DNA from: Tagetes erecta
Taxonomy: Eukaryota; Streptophyta; Magnoliopsida; Asterales; Asteraceae
Length of the DNA: 64,000 nucleotides
Reading direction: 5' to 3'
Assembly (NCBI GenBank): GCA_030867185.1
Contig: CM061494.1
Location: forward strand, 9,873,001-9,937,000
The position numbers were made by a program, and so were the translations under genes. Positions 36,030 to 46,792 of this stretch are shown one piece after another. Position 1 is the first letter of the stretch; the number at the start of each line of letters is the position of its first letter. A model generated the notes under the pieces. That model did not search any database, was not told the DNA's origin, and saw nothing but the letters and a program-made list of their open reading frames with translations.

Positions 36030-39000
36030 TTAACTAACCATACCTGAAATGTTAAAAGGTGCACTTGCTAATGCATCAAATTTGCAACGACATTCATGCT
36101 TAGCTTCTTCAAATTTATCAGCATCTTCTTCCAAAGCAACAATTTTTAACGCAGTTTCCTCTTTTGCTTTAACAGCCCTATTACGTTGACTAAGCAATGC
36201 ATCAACCTGTTTATTAATCAAGTCGATTTCTCTGTTGTGCTCTTCAACCTTTACACGTTCATTCACAACGTTATCTTTGCAGCTTTTTGATCGGGTTTCA
36301 AGTCTTTCCCGTTCATCCTTAAAAGAAAGCATTTTAATCAAACAGTTTGTTATCGAATCAACATCAAACCCGTGGGCTTCCAGTTCTGAAAGGGTCTCCA
36401 GTTGACCTTCGACTTCAGTTCTTGGATGGTCAACACGTAGACGACATGTTTCCTCGAAAACGCGTAAAAAGTCAACCATTTTGTAGATTGCATGGCGCTC
36501 ACGAGCATTTTGTTGAAGATTTTCGAGTGGTCGAAAATGTGGTTTTTGTGGGAATAAACGGAAAGCTTCCATCGATTCAATGGTTTCCCAAAGTGAACTC
36601 CGTTTTTCAAAAATCAGGTTTTGATCATTGCCGTTTGTTATAGAGGGTGGAAGTTTTAAATTTCCAGGTGTTCTTTTGCCTGTAAACAGAGATGAAATGT
36701 AAGGGCATAAGCATAAAACAGAAATAAACATACAACATAAGTGTTGATGCTGCAATGTAAAATATTCTTGTGGAAGAAAAACTAAAAAAAAATCCATGCA
36801 CAAGTGTGAAAAAATGGTACTTCTATAGAAGAAAATATATCTAAAATAAGACAAATCACATGCCAGATCATCTTTTTTTTAAATAGTGAAAAATCGAGCA
36901 TGTCATTCAGAGTGACAATTTGATAACATATCTAACTTGGTCACTAAAATAGATTAAGCCGGTTACTATTTCGCGCTTTAAACTAAAGTTGGTTGCTAAA
37001 ATCATGAAAAACTGTAAAGCTTGCTTCTATTTTGTGCACTTTGCCTTAAGAAATAAGCAATCTTAATCATAACTGAAAACACACAAACTCAGGGAAAACA
37101 CAGATAATTACCAGCAGATTCAAGAGTAGCTGCTAACCACCTTGAGAGAGGTTGATCTTCAGACAATGCATCGAGTGATGTCTCAACATCAGCACCAAAA
37201 TGTCCATTTTCGTTTTGTGTGGATAAATCTTGAAGATCTACAAAAAATGCAATGAGTTATATGAAGATTGATCTTTTAAGTTAATCTTATTATTATTATT
37301 AATATCAGCTAATCGATAAATCAGTGAATGTTTTTGAAACTATACAAGCAAAGGAAGTCTTGCCGGTTTTGGGCAGCTTTCTGAATGTCCTTCCACTCTT
37401 TCGTATAGTTAACGTGGCGCCATTAGTTTCCTTAACCTACAAGGGAATCAATGAGATCTAGTGATCTACACTTATAATTGTTTTTTGTGAAATAATAGAT
37501 AGCTAGCACTTATGAGTTTTGACTTGATTCACGCCTCGGCAACCTAGTTTATTTATTGTTATTAAGAAACTTAAGCAAAAACTAGAGATCACAATTTTGA
37601 TAAATTTACCTGTGTTTTATATCAAATAATTAAGGCTCAATTTCATAGATATCATTCTGAATTCCATAGTATCAATATTTATATTTTTAAAACACTGAAA
37701 AAAATTAAACGTTATCCATCGCATGGCATCTATGATAAAATTAGTTCCTACATTGGTAAATGAAAAAAGCCAATCCGTAGGAAAAAAAATTAGCTAAAAG
37801 GAGAACGAGTCAATCAAGTTAAAATGAGCCGAGTTCAATGTGTGGCATATAATCTCATAAAGCATATATGGTTTTTTTCTCAACGAATGAGATTAACATT
37901 GTAACAATATTGTTTTTGTGACCGTAGTTAGCACAGTAGCTATTTATAAACAAAAAGTTTTTGTTACACAGGTAAATTTATCAAAATTGTTTTTGTCAAA
38001 AACTTTTTGTTACCCAACGAATGAGGTTGGGTAACAATATTGTTTTTGTCAAAAACTTAAAAAAAAGGACAGAAAAGTGTATGGGGTTTGATCAGACCCA
38101 GCCAAGATCGTTTTGACTTTTGATCCATACTAAAAACAACCTGTTTACCCAACCTGCCCCCTCTAGCAATAAGAATTTAACATATCATGAAAAAAATGTA
38201 GGCCTCAGATACCTGATTGCCAGTTGTCTTAGGTGCTAATGGTACACCGACATTTTGAGGACTTTCTGAAGTCAACTGCTTAGATTTCTTGCTTCGGCAA
38301 ACCGTCAGTGCATTACATTGCAAACCCATAACAACAGGTTTACGAATATTTTTGGTAACATGTTTTTCCTTAACAATGGTTGGAGTTGTAAGGGTCAAAT
38401 CACCTGCAACAGTGTGATGAAAGATCAACAAAGTAATATGAACATTAAAAAGATCTAAATTATCCTTTTCCATAGAAGCAATTTTATATATAACATTTTA
38501 AAAGTTCAAAACCCCCTTTATTTTTTGTAATATCATATTTCCATTACCAAAATTAACATATCTGCCCATTTCATTGTAACTTAAATACATCAGTTGCTTA
38601 TAACTTATAACTGCATGAAAGTTTCACAAAATAAAGGAAGAGAACATTATCTGTTGTGAATGATGTAATAACATAATAATTCTATTAGCTTACCCAATAA
38701 AACAAAGCAAGTTGTTATAAGTAACTGAGCTATTCATTATGATGAGCATTTCAGCGTTTAGATGGGAAAAATTTTGAGTGACCGAGTGAATACAAAATTT
38801 GACCTTTCAGAACTTTATATCCACCCCTCTAAAATCATAATATCATATTTACATTTCCAAGACACTACATCATTGAGCTGTAAAAAAATTAGTTACTTAT
38901 AATATGTTATAAAATGAATAGAACATCATGTGTCGAGAAGTCAAGATGACTCGGCGTAATAGCATTGTTTTCAAGTCTTTAATAAAACAAGTTGTTACTA

Positions 39001-39691
39001 GTAACTGGAATAATTTTGTTTGTTATGAAACAGTTAAATGAGAGAAGTTTTAGTGTTAATTGAACAAGAAAATACAATATTACCGAACTATGATTTATGA
39101 GGGGTAAATAAGAAACTTTAAACTTATAGAAAGGTATGTGTCAAATTACTCCTTATAATAACTACACACCTTTAAGTAAAGCTTTCGGGCCTCTAGAATC
39201 AGCTGATAATTTCCCTTTCATTCTTGCAGGATTTCTTCTCGGATGCTTCAACTCAGCACTTTTGTCTTGCTTAGCGGGCTGCACAAGTAAAATAATAAAA
39301 GAACTAACAACTATGTTGTTTTACTACTAATGAACTCAATACATTGTTTACTAAGAGAAATTCAGCTCACCGTTCTCTTTCCCCGCAAAAGGTTCTTGGT
39401 TTTATCAATGGTTTGGCCAACAGGTGGGTTCCTGACTTCTTTACTTGGATGTCTTGTATCCCCATTTGACGGACTCAGATCATGAGAAGCAACCCCAGAC
39501 TTGAATCTCTTATAAGGCTTTGTAAGTTTATCATTGCTACCAAGATTTGTCGGTTTTGATCTCTTCATTGATGTTGTTACACTATAAGTTTGTTTATTAA
39601 TGCCGGTAGTTGTTTCCTCGATTGGGTTTGTAAGGTTTAAGGAAACAGTCTCTCTTAATTCATCATGCTCAGCATCATTATAAACAGGAAC
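36030..39691 (-). CDS. DUF724-domain protein (agenet/DUF724 family), 5' part uncertain
   Basis: Six consecutive minus-strand exons join in phase: 39371-39691, 39170-39278, 38213-38403, 37346-37436, 37112-37237 and 36030-36679 (1488 nt, 495 residues to the stop). The last exon encodes the DUF724 domain: SSLWETIESMEAF, FRPLENLQ, YKMVDFLRVFEETCRL, LETLSELEAHGFDVDSI, then a long coiled coil and a closing CKFDALASAPF. The first exons are polar and basic and look disordered. Full family members carry N-terminal agenet (Tudor-like) domains and are plant-specific; nuclear roles are suspected. Here the agenet stretch upstream (40036-40380) is broken. The present protein may therefore start within the 39691 exon (in-frame ATGs at 39718 and 39715 if the intron is retained), or the locus may be decaying. 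The downstream exons are open and cleanly spliced. Confidence 0.75.
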
Positions 39692-40035
39692 CTGGAGAAG
39701 AGAAACTTGAGACATCATAAAGAAAACAAAAGCTATGTTCCCACTAGCATATATATTTGTTGCTCGAATATAAAAAACAAAACACATTCAAACTGCAAGC
39801 AGATAGGAAGGTTGTTTCGTATTGCTTATCAAACCAATGTCTCTGCTTATTCAGTTTTCATATAATTAAGCTGTTTTAAGGGTGGCATCACCTTAACTTG
39901 AACTGCTTATCGGCTAAATGTGTTTTGGTATGGCATGTGGACTATAAGCTGTTTTGAGGGTATTTGTGAGTGAAATAAGTTGTTAATTCAAAACTGCTTC
40001 TTTCAAAAAGTAATACACTTATAAGCCCTAAGCAG

Positions 40036-40380
40036 TTATAAGTACAGATGACTAAATTCTTTCACCTTATTTGTGTGTTTAAAATCTACAATGTATCTAC
40101 AATAAGAAAGTTTTTTGGTAATTACTCCTGTCCACCAGCCAAAATCATAAAAAGCATCCACCTTTTCTAACAAACCAAAACTAGTAACCCTAAGTTGACA
40201 AATCGAGGGGAGAGTGTGAAGATGATCTATATCAGCTCTTTGAAGCCCTGATTCATCATTGATCCCTGAGCGATTGTATTCAACCAACAAAAGATTGTTG
40301 CCCAGATCTTAAACGATAGTTGCAAGGAACCAAACGTCACGCAAAAATTCTCTCTAAAGATATTTCCACCTTTTTGCCTA
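40036..40380 (-). pseudogene. broken agenet-domain exon of the DUF724 gene
   Basis: Minus-strand reading shows remnants of an agenet pair. KKVEISLER is followed, in another frame, by RDVWFLATIV, a stop codon (TAA at 40311-40309), and DLGNNLLLVEYN. Then come VDAFYDFGWWTGVITKK, RYIVDFKHTNK and KEFSHLYL before TAA at 40036. The GWWTGV and VDF.HT patterns match the second agenet repeat. Compared with the second copy at 42942-43508, a two-base loss explains the frameshift. AAG|GTGAAA inside the exon could serve as a phase-0 donor to the 39691 exon, so partial use of this exon cannot be excluded. Confidence 0.6.
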
Positions 40381-40890
40381 CCTGAAGATGAATCTTGCAG
40401 TTTTCTTATTTTCACCCAAAAGGAAACGTGTTCCGAACCATTTATTGAAGATCGATGGAGATATCACATTCAAAGCATACAAAAATGAAAATGAGCATAC
40501 AAATCTAAGGCAAGTTATTCACATAGCTAGAATTTCTAATCGGACGCATAAACAAAGCATATGTATTTAAAAAAGGATCAGGTGTGATCACTCACCCAAC
40601 TTTTTACAACAAATTGCAGTACAGAAGCATGTCCTTACTGAATTGTGTAGAAAACAAAACCTGCGTACCCCCAAAATGCAATTGAGAAACTATAACCCTA
40701 TGAATGATAGCGGCGGCGAGAGTTTGCGTGTGTATGGTAGCAGCAGAATAGAAAAGGGGATGGATGTTGAGTGCAAATGTGCTAAACCTAAATTTATAAA
40801 TGCCAGCCTGTTTTCTTGTGCATGACCCATTTTCCATCAGCCCATTTCTGTCGACCTGGATCCAGAAATGAATTCCGTGAAAAGAGTGCA

Positions 40891-42609
40891 TCACCTGTCT
40901 AATAAAGAATAATCATCAGCTAAGCTCTCATAAGCTTTGATCAACTGATTATGTACATCCAAATTTTTATACTGCAATTCTCTATATCTAACAATAATTG
41001 CCTCTTTCTTTGCCAGATCATTCTTTAACTTCTCATTTTCGGATTTCAATTTCTCAATCATCCAAAGATAATGAGCATTCTCTTCTTTCAGCTCATCTAT
41101 CTTATTTATATTTGCCTCTTGTTCAACCTGGACTGATGCATTTTTGAATTGACTCTGACCTTCGTCTTTGTCAAGTTCAATAACATCAACTACCTTTGTG
41201 ATCACCTCAGCTGATGGATTTGGTGTTGGAATGACATGGGATGTGATTTGATTTTCCTTTGTCTTAGCATCCTCATCTGCTTGTGCCGCAGACTCCGCTA
41301 TATCCATCAAAACATGTTGAGTTATACCAACAACATCAACATCTCCAACTTCAACATTTTGAAGTTGAATGACTGTTTCAGCAACTTCAAGCATTTCTTC
41401 ATCTTCAAACGCATTCATATCAGGATATAAATCATCGTCATCTAAATTTCCAGCTTGTGCATCAACCTCTCCTTCTATAATCACATCATTTTCAACTTGC
41501 ACATCTACAACATCATCAACACTAACATCCTCAACAATAACATTATCATTCTGTTCTTGTTGAATGTCTTCACCATTATTACCATCATCACCATTTTCAC
41601 CATCATCATTATCCTCATCACTTTCTGATTCAGAAGACTCAAATTCATCATCATCAGCCTCTTCATCATTATCATCCTCACTTTCATTTTCTTCATCTTC
41701 TATATGTTCAGGCTCATCCTCTGATTCAGATTCACTAGATTCATCTTCTACATCTTTGTCCTCTAAATCATTCGGGTCAATTGGTTCACCTTCAATTAAA
41801 TGATAATGTTCTTCATCCATGTTCACATCATCATTTGCTACATCTCGAATGTAGTCAAATAGGGGTAAATTCACTGCCCCTATAACCATAGCAAGCCTTT
41901 GATACACTGATTCGTTCATATGCTCCATAATCAATCTATCACCTTCTAATCCGAATTCCTTTATGTCTGGATATTCTTCATTAATAATCAATTGAAGAAA
42001 CCTCGGATACATCAAATACTTGTGTCTTCTCCCCTTCTCCAGATTAAAAATAAATCCATTCATAATCCACTTAGCCATATTAAACCTTTTATTTGTGGCT
42101 AATGCAACAATTGGAGATGCCAATTCTGATGGAAATGAATCAAACCCGGCACTCCTTTTAGATAAGCAGTGCTGGAAAATGTAGCAAATAAGCTTCCAAT
42201 GCTTAAACACTCTTGCTCTAAAAAATTGTTGTTTTGGAAAGTGATTTGGGTGACCCATAGCCATGAACACCTCTTTGCACTCATTCAATGTGAGTTCAGC
42301 CAAGCCTTGTGGATCGTTGTCACCCAATCTCAAAGCATGCCTAACTGAATTTTCAGACACCTCTATCATTCTCATTCTTGAGATAAAGCCTCGAACTACT
42401 TTCTGACCATTATCATCTATAGCCACCTCGGCTGTCCTCCAAAACTTCTTAATCAGTCTTTCATATATGATCGGCTTTGCACACATTGCATATACATACT
42501 TGGTTCTCAATAAGAATCGAATCATCTCTTCATAGCCAGATGCTTCTACACAATATTCATTCAAATATGCAGCAACATTATGCTTCGGCTCAAATTTCAT
42601 AGTAGCCAT
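40891..42609 (-). CDS. retrotransposon gag-like ORF, Asteraceae type
   Basis: Intact 572-residue ORF taken from the second ATG (MATMKFEPKHNVAAYLN); the frame is open nine codons further, to 42636. The N-terminal 250 residues (AKPIIYERLIKKFWRTA, RHALRLGDND, FNMAKWIMNGFIFNL) resemble the gag-like proteins that precede Copia-type polyproteins in many Asteraceae genomes. Residues of about 270-370 are an acidic Glu/Asp/Ser tract, followed by another acidic region and a C-terminal coiled coil from about 505. There is no zinc knuckle, protease, integrase or reverse transcriptase next to it, and I see no long terminal repeats, so it is a lone or captured retroelement ORF. It separates two copies of the agenet exon. 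The family call is from memory of such proteins; function is unknown. Confidence 0.6.
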   Translation of the reverse strand: MATMKFEPKHNVAAYLNEYCVEASGYEEMIRFLLRTKYVYAMCAKPIIYERLIKKFWRTAEVAIDDNGQKVVRGFISRMRMIEVSENSVRHALRLGDNDPQGLAELTLNECKEVFMAMGHPNHFPKQQFFRARVFKHWKLICYIFQHCLSKRSAGFDSFPSELASPIVALATNKRFNMAKWIMNGFIFNLEKGRRHKYLMYPRFLQLIINEEYPDIKEFGLEGDRLIMEHMNESVYQRLAMVIGAVNLPLFDYIRDVANDDVNMDEEHYHLIEGEPIDPNDLEDKDVEDESSESESEDEPEHIEDEENESEDDNDEEADDDEFESSESESDEDNDDGENGDDGNNGEDIQQEQNDNVIVEDVSVDDVVDVQVENDVIIEGEVDAQAGNLDDDDLYPDMNAFEDEEMLEVAETVIQLQNVEVGDVDVVGITQHVLMDIAESAAQADEDAKTKENQITSHVIPTPNPSAEVITKVVDVIELDKDEGQSQFKNASVQVEQEANINKIDELKEENAHYLWMIEKLKSENEKLKNDLAKKEAIIVRYRELQYKNLDVHNQLIKAYESLADDYSLLDR

Positions 42610-42941
42610 TCCTGGAACACAGATACAGATGTACAATATTTTGATTCAAAATAAATGACAGATTATAAGACGATTTATAAACAGGTTAACGGCGTCGTTC
42701 CGCTTGAAATGAAAGCACACTTGTTACTGACCAAATAGAGGTAACTGTTGATAAAACTGACAACAAGTTATTCTCTCAAGCAATTATCGAAGTTGAAATA
42801 CAATAAATTGTTGATTTAGTGGCTACAGCCGGTCTGCCCCTTATTATAATTAAGAGATTAATGCCTATAGGATCACTTAATCAAATACCTAACAAGTGTT
42901 GGACCATTTTTAATCTTTCCATTTCACATGTGATCCTAATT

Positions 42942-43508
42942 CCAGATGACATAATTCTATCAACTTTTTTATGTGCTTAAAACACATAACATATCTACTA
43001 TCAACAACTTTTTTAGTAATTAATCCATACCAAATAAAAAGCTTCAAACTTTTTCTAACAAACCAAAATTAGTAACCCAAATATAAAGATGCTCTATATT
43101 AACTCTCTGGAGCGTGGTTTCATCTCAAATCCCTGAGCAACGCTATTCAAACTGTTTTGCACATTTATTCCTTCAACGATAGTTACAAGATACCAAACGT
43201 CAAGCTAAATTTCTTCCTCTAAAGATACTTCCACCTTGCTGTTTCCTTATATATACAAAAACAAAAACTATCTAACAAAATCAATGCCGTTTAATGCAGA
43301 TCAATCCACTACACCACACTATCTAACAAAAACTCAAAATTCTAATGCAGATATATCACATTAATATCATACAACGTTATAACATATCTGTCACGTATCA
43401 CAAAACTTCAACCAGATACATAAACAACCAAAAAAAACCTCACTTTTTACAACAAATTTCAGCACATAAACATGTAGTTACATAATAGTGTAAAAAAAAT
43501 GCAACCTG
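42942..43508 (-). pseudogene. second, decayed copy of the agenet exon region
   Basis: Aligns by eye with 40043-40665 throughout: CAGATGACTAAATTCT-like start, TTTTTCTAACAAACCAAAA, AGTAACCC, ATCCCTGAGC, ACGATAGTT, CCAAACGTCA, CTCTAAAGATA and TTTTTACAACAAATT. Minus-strand translation gives KVEVSLEEEI, a stop, LDVWYLVTIVEG and then several stops where copy 1 still reads GWWTGV. It is a duplicated, non-functional exon. Confidence 0.7.
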
Positions 43509-43510
43509 TT

Positions 43511-45179
43511 TCCCGCGAAAAACTCATTTGACATCACCCCATTTCGTTCAGCTCGAGCGGAAATAAACGACGAGGTGTTGTTTGAAGTGATTATTGACAA
43601 AATTGATGATTTTGGTTGAATTGAATGGGGGTTTTTGGTTAAGAATTTGAGCAAGTTTTTGTGTTTGTTGTGTTGATAGTGATTTGTATGTCCCAATTCC
43701 CGATCTTCAAAACCCTAACTTGTGTTCATCATATCTTTTCCCCCCTTTTTTTGAATAATGATGTGTTCACTTTATCAAAATTGTGGATTGAAAGCAAATG
43801 TTTATTTTCTAGGTTTCATATTTTATACCTGACAAAATAGTGTTGGTTGTACATGTATACATAGTTTAGTTCATTTTGTGTTATGTTATCTTGTTATTTA
43901 CGGTTGTTTGGGATGAATGTTGGTTGTTTGTTGAACTTGATTTTCAAGTAAACGTAAAATCATAAGTATTGGAAGTTAGTTTTGACGAAGTTAGTTTCGA
44001 ACTTTAAGTTGTTTGAGAGAGTTTATCTGGTCATTAATCATTGGTCAAGGAGAATGAACAAGTAACGACATGTTAGTATGGTAGTTTGTGGCTATTTGGT
44101 GTAATTCATTAATTTACTTGTGATTTGATGTTAGGTTGTACACGTTTTGTTTTACCTTATGTGCTACATGATTTGTTTAACAAGAGTTATGTTTTGTCAA
44201 GTATAGCTTTTATGTATGATGCACTATGTATAAACTTTTCTATTGTCATATAGACTATTCTCAAAGAGACATTATAGTGGTAAGTAGTTTGCTCTCTATA
44301 TGTGTTAGCTTACATTTGCTAAGAAGCGTGTAAAGAATGTCGTGTGTTGTTAGATGTTTCTCCTTTTCTCGTGTTCTTTTTTCAACACAATGAAAGTTCA
44401 TTTTGGCACTTGTAACATTTGTTACATGCATGTCATTACAGTTTATTTCAGCACTTGCAACGTCATTCAAAAAGAAAACAACTTCAAAGGTGCAAAATAG
44501 GAGTCAGTAAGGCTTTAAATCATTGTGTCATGTACATCTTCATGTCATTATGTCATCAAAATCATCAGCCTCTAGTTAAACATTGTTCAACAGATAACAA
44601 CTGAACCTTGTTCAACAGATAACAACTTAAATGTTGTATGTAATCCATTCAACATTTACTATTTTTTTTAGATTTCATTGAAAGTATGTTCTCGATCTTG
44701 ATTTGAATGTTTACTACTAGACCTTTTGTATAATGATGGTTCCTTTTCACTATTACTTTCTAAGGGTACGAGTAGTGCCATGGAAACAAGCGCAAGAGCT
44801 CAACAAGCTCACAACAACCATTGAGATAATTCATTTGTCTTTTTCTTCTTTTCCTTTTCAGTTAAGGATTAAAGAGCTCAAATTTCGGATGGCCTATTCT
44901 CAAGAGCTCAAAAAGAGTACAAATTTACAAAGTGATAATGGCAACACCCCATTGATTGGGCTTAAAGACCTCAAAGAGGAGTACCTTATGAGGTAATAAA
45001 TGGACAAATGAATAAGAGAATGAAATAGACAAAAAAATGAAATTGATCATTTATAATTCTATTGTCACGCTTGGTTACTATATATGAGCAAAACGAATAA
45101 TTACATCATGTTATCTGGTCATCATAAAAAGGTAAACGAATGAGATATAATTCATTAAAATGACTAAAATACCTTATGA
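43511..45179. other. intergenic DNA, no gene supported
   Basis: Less AT-rich than typical spacer. A short open stretch at about 44866-44995 (IKELKFRMAYSQELKKS...) follows a good acceptor (CCTTTTCAG), but no partner exon is found; it may be a relic exon or a non-coding transcript. Confidence 0.35.
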
Positions 45180-45650
45180 TGTTATGGGGCGTATCCTAAT
45201 TCAAACCATGGATTGAGTCGTCTCATAGTTAGCACATGAGTCAAAACATGGTTCGAATCAAGGGCCCGGGCATAAGTCGTTAGCTCGGAACATGGACCAT
45301 GCCATGGTTTGAGGAACGGGTCAGGGTCATGGTTTTGTTCATGATTCGGGTCACGAGTCGTTTTATGGATCAGACATGAGTTTGCTCATGGGTTGGGTCT
45401 AGGTTTGGGCCATGGTACGAGGAATGGGTCAGGACATGGGTCCTAGGTCATGAACCGGATCATGATTTAGGTCACATGTCAGCTTATGCAGCGGGCCGTG
45501 AGTTAGTTCATGGGTTGAGTCCTAGGTTAGTTTACGATCAAGACATGATTTATGTTATGGTTCAAGGCCCGCATTATGAGATGAGTCATTCCATAGAGGC
45601 TTGGGTCAAGATAAGATTTGGGGCATGAGTAAGATTATGATTCTGACCAT
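45180..45650. repeat. degenerate CATG-rich repeat
   Basis: Short variants of CATGRGTCRRG, ATGGGTCAGG and GGGTCATG recur about thirty times without a fixed period, giving a block much richer in G than its surroundings. It resembles a decayed minisatellite. Confidence 0.55.
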
Positions 45651-45699
45651 AAATAAATAAAAACATTATAATCCTTAAATAAAAAAAATGTAGGAGTAA

Positions 45700-46307
45700 T
45701 TTCATTAGGGTCGTCAATCAAACACACACTTTTCTAGTTTTCTATATTCGGTCAAATATATAGTACCATAAAAAGAAGTGTCATTTACATATATCCTCTT
45801 TTTAAGTTATTTTATTACATATTTACTCAACTCTAAAAATCAATTACATATTTCCCTTCTTAAAGCATATATATTACACGTTTACCCATTTCATTAAAAT
45901 TAATTAATTGAATTACTATCTTACCCTTAATAAACTAATTAAATTATTATTATACCAAAATTTTAAAAGCACCAGTTACATATTTCCCTCGATTTCAATC
46001 CAAACAGAATTCATTATGCCATTATGTTCACAAATTGTTTATATTAATCTATCTTTTGAACGACGTTATATGTTCACTTGTTTATTAAATCTCGCCATGG
46101 ATATAACTTTATTGTTGCCTTAATCTCAACCATATATTTACTTATGAGAATTGAAAGAAAAAAGTAATTGTGTCAATTTTTAATGGAATGAAACATATAT
46201 TAAAAAAGGGAAAATAGAGGCACTCTCAATTGAGAACTCATTTTTTTCTTGAGAACAAAAAATACAACTTTATCGATTAGAGAAGGAGGCAAAATGTTTA
46301 ACTTTTT
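45700..46307. other. AT-rich spacer with MITE-like traces
   Basis: Holds TTACATATTTCCC-type motifs related to the repeat at 1830-2046 and, at about 46218-46260, GAGAACTCATTTTTTTCTTGAGAAC-like sequence similar to the ends of the element at 14035-15624. No boundaries can be drawn. Confidence 0.35.
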
Positions 46308-46540
46308 GTAATATAAATTAATCAAAATGCTTATAATTCAATTAATTTTAACATTTATTTAAAAAAATATGATTCATGAAATCGTTTGTTAGAATGCATA
46401 TATGCACCCACAATGTGCGTTTGTGTACAAGTAATGTGGTGCATATATGCATTTTAACAAACGACTTCATAAATCATATTTTTTTTAAATAGAAGTTAAA
46501 ATTAGTAATTATAAGTATTTTGGTCAATTTATATTATAAT
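46308..46540. repeat. long inverted repeat (hairpin) upstream of NFU1
   Basis: Arms of about 100 bp (46308-46409 and 46437-46540) pair with few mismatches around a 27-bp loop. The inner stem contains AATGCATATATGCACC and its complement GGTGCATATATGCATT, next to CGTTTGTTA/TAACAAACG. It is probably a foldback MITE, 250 bp before the NFU1 start codon. Confidence 0.75.
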
Positions 46541-46792
46541 AAAAACAACACTTAAAGCAGTGTCTAAGTTGTTTTCAAGTTAAAAAGTAATGTTAATAAA
46601 AGGCGACGTATGGAAAATATGTAATAAAAATCAAGAATTAAAGATATATATAATTTAGAAGATTAGGTGGGGGATATATATAACAATTTATAAAAATAAA
46701 ACCTTATTTAACATTTTGTTTAGAACCGGTGACACAGGTACGGCGGAGCTAACTTCTTCTTTATCGGCGTACGGTGGTTACAACCTACAACA

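Noticed and set aside
41369..41803. Ser-rich and Met-rich frames opposite or beside the gag-like ORF
   Set aside because: They are shadows of the Glu/Asp/Ser codons of the gag-like ORF.
44733..44996. 87-codon frame after a good splice acceptor
   Set aside because: No start context, partner exon or recognised domain; kept only as a possible relic exon.
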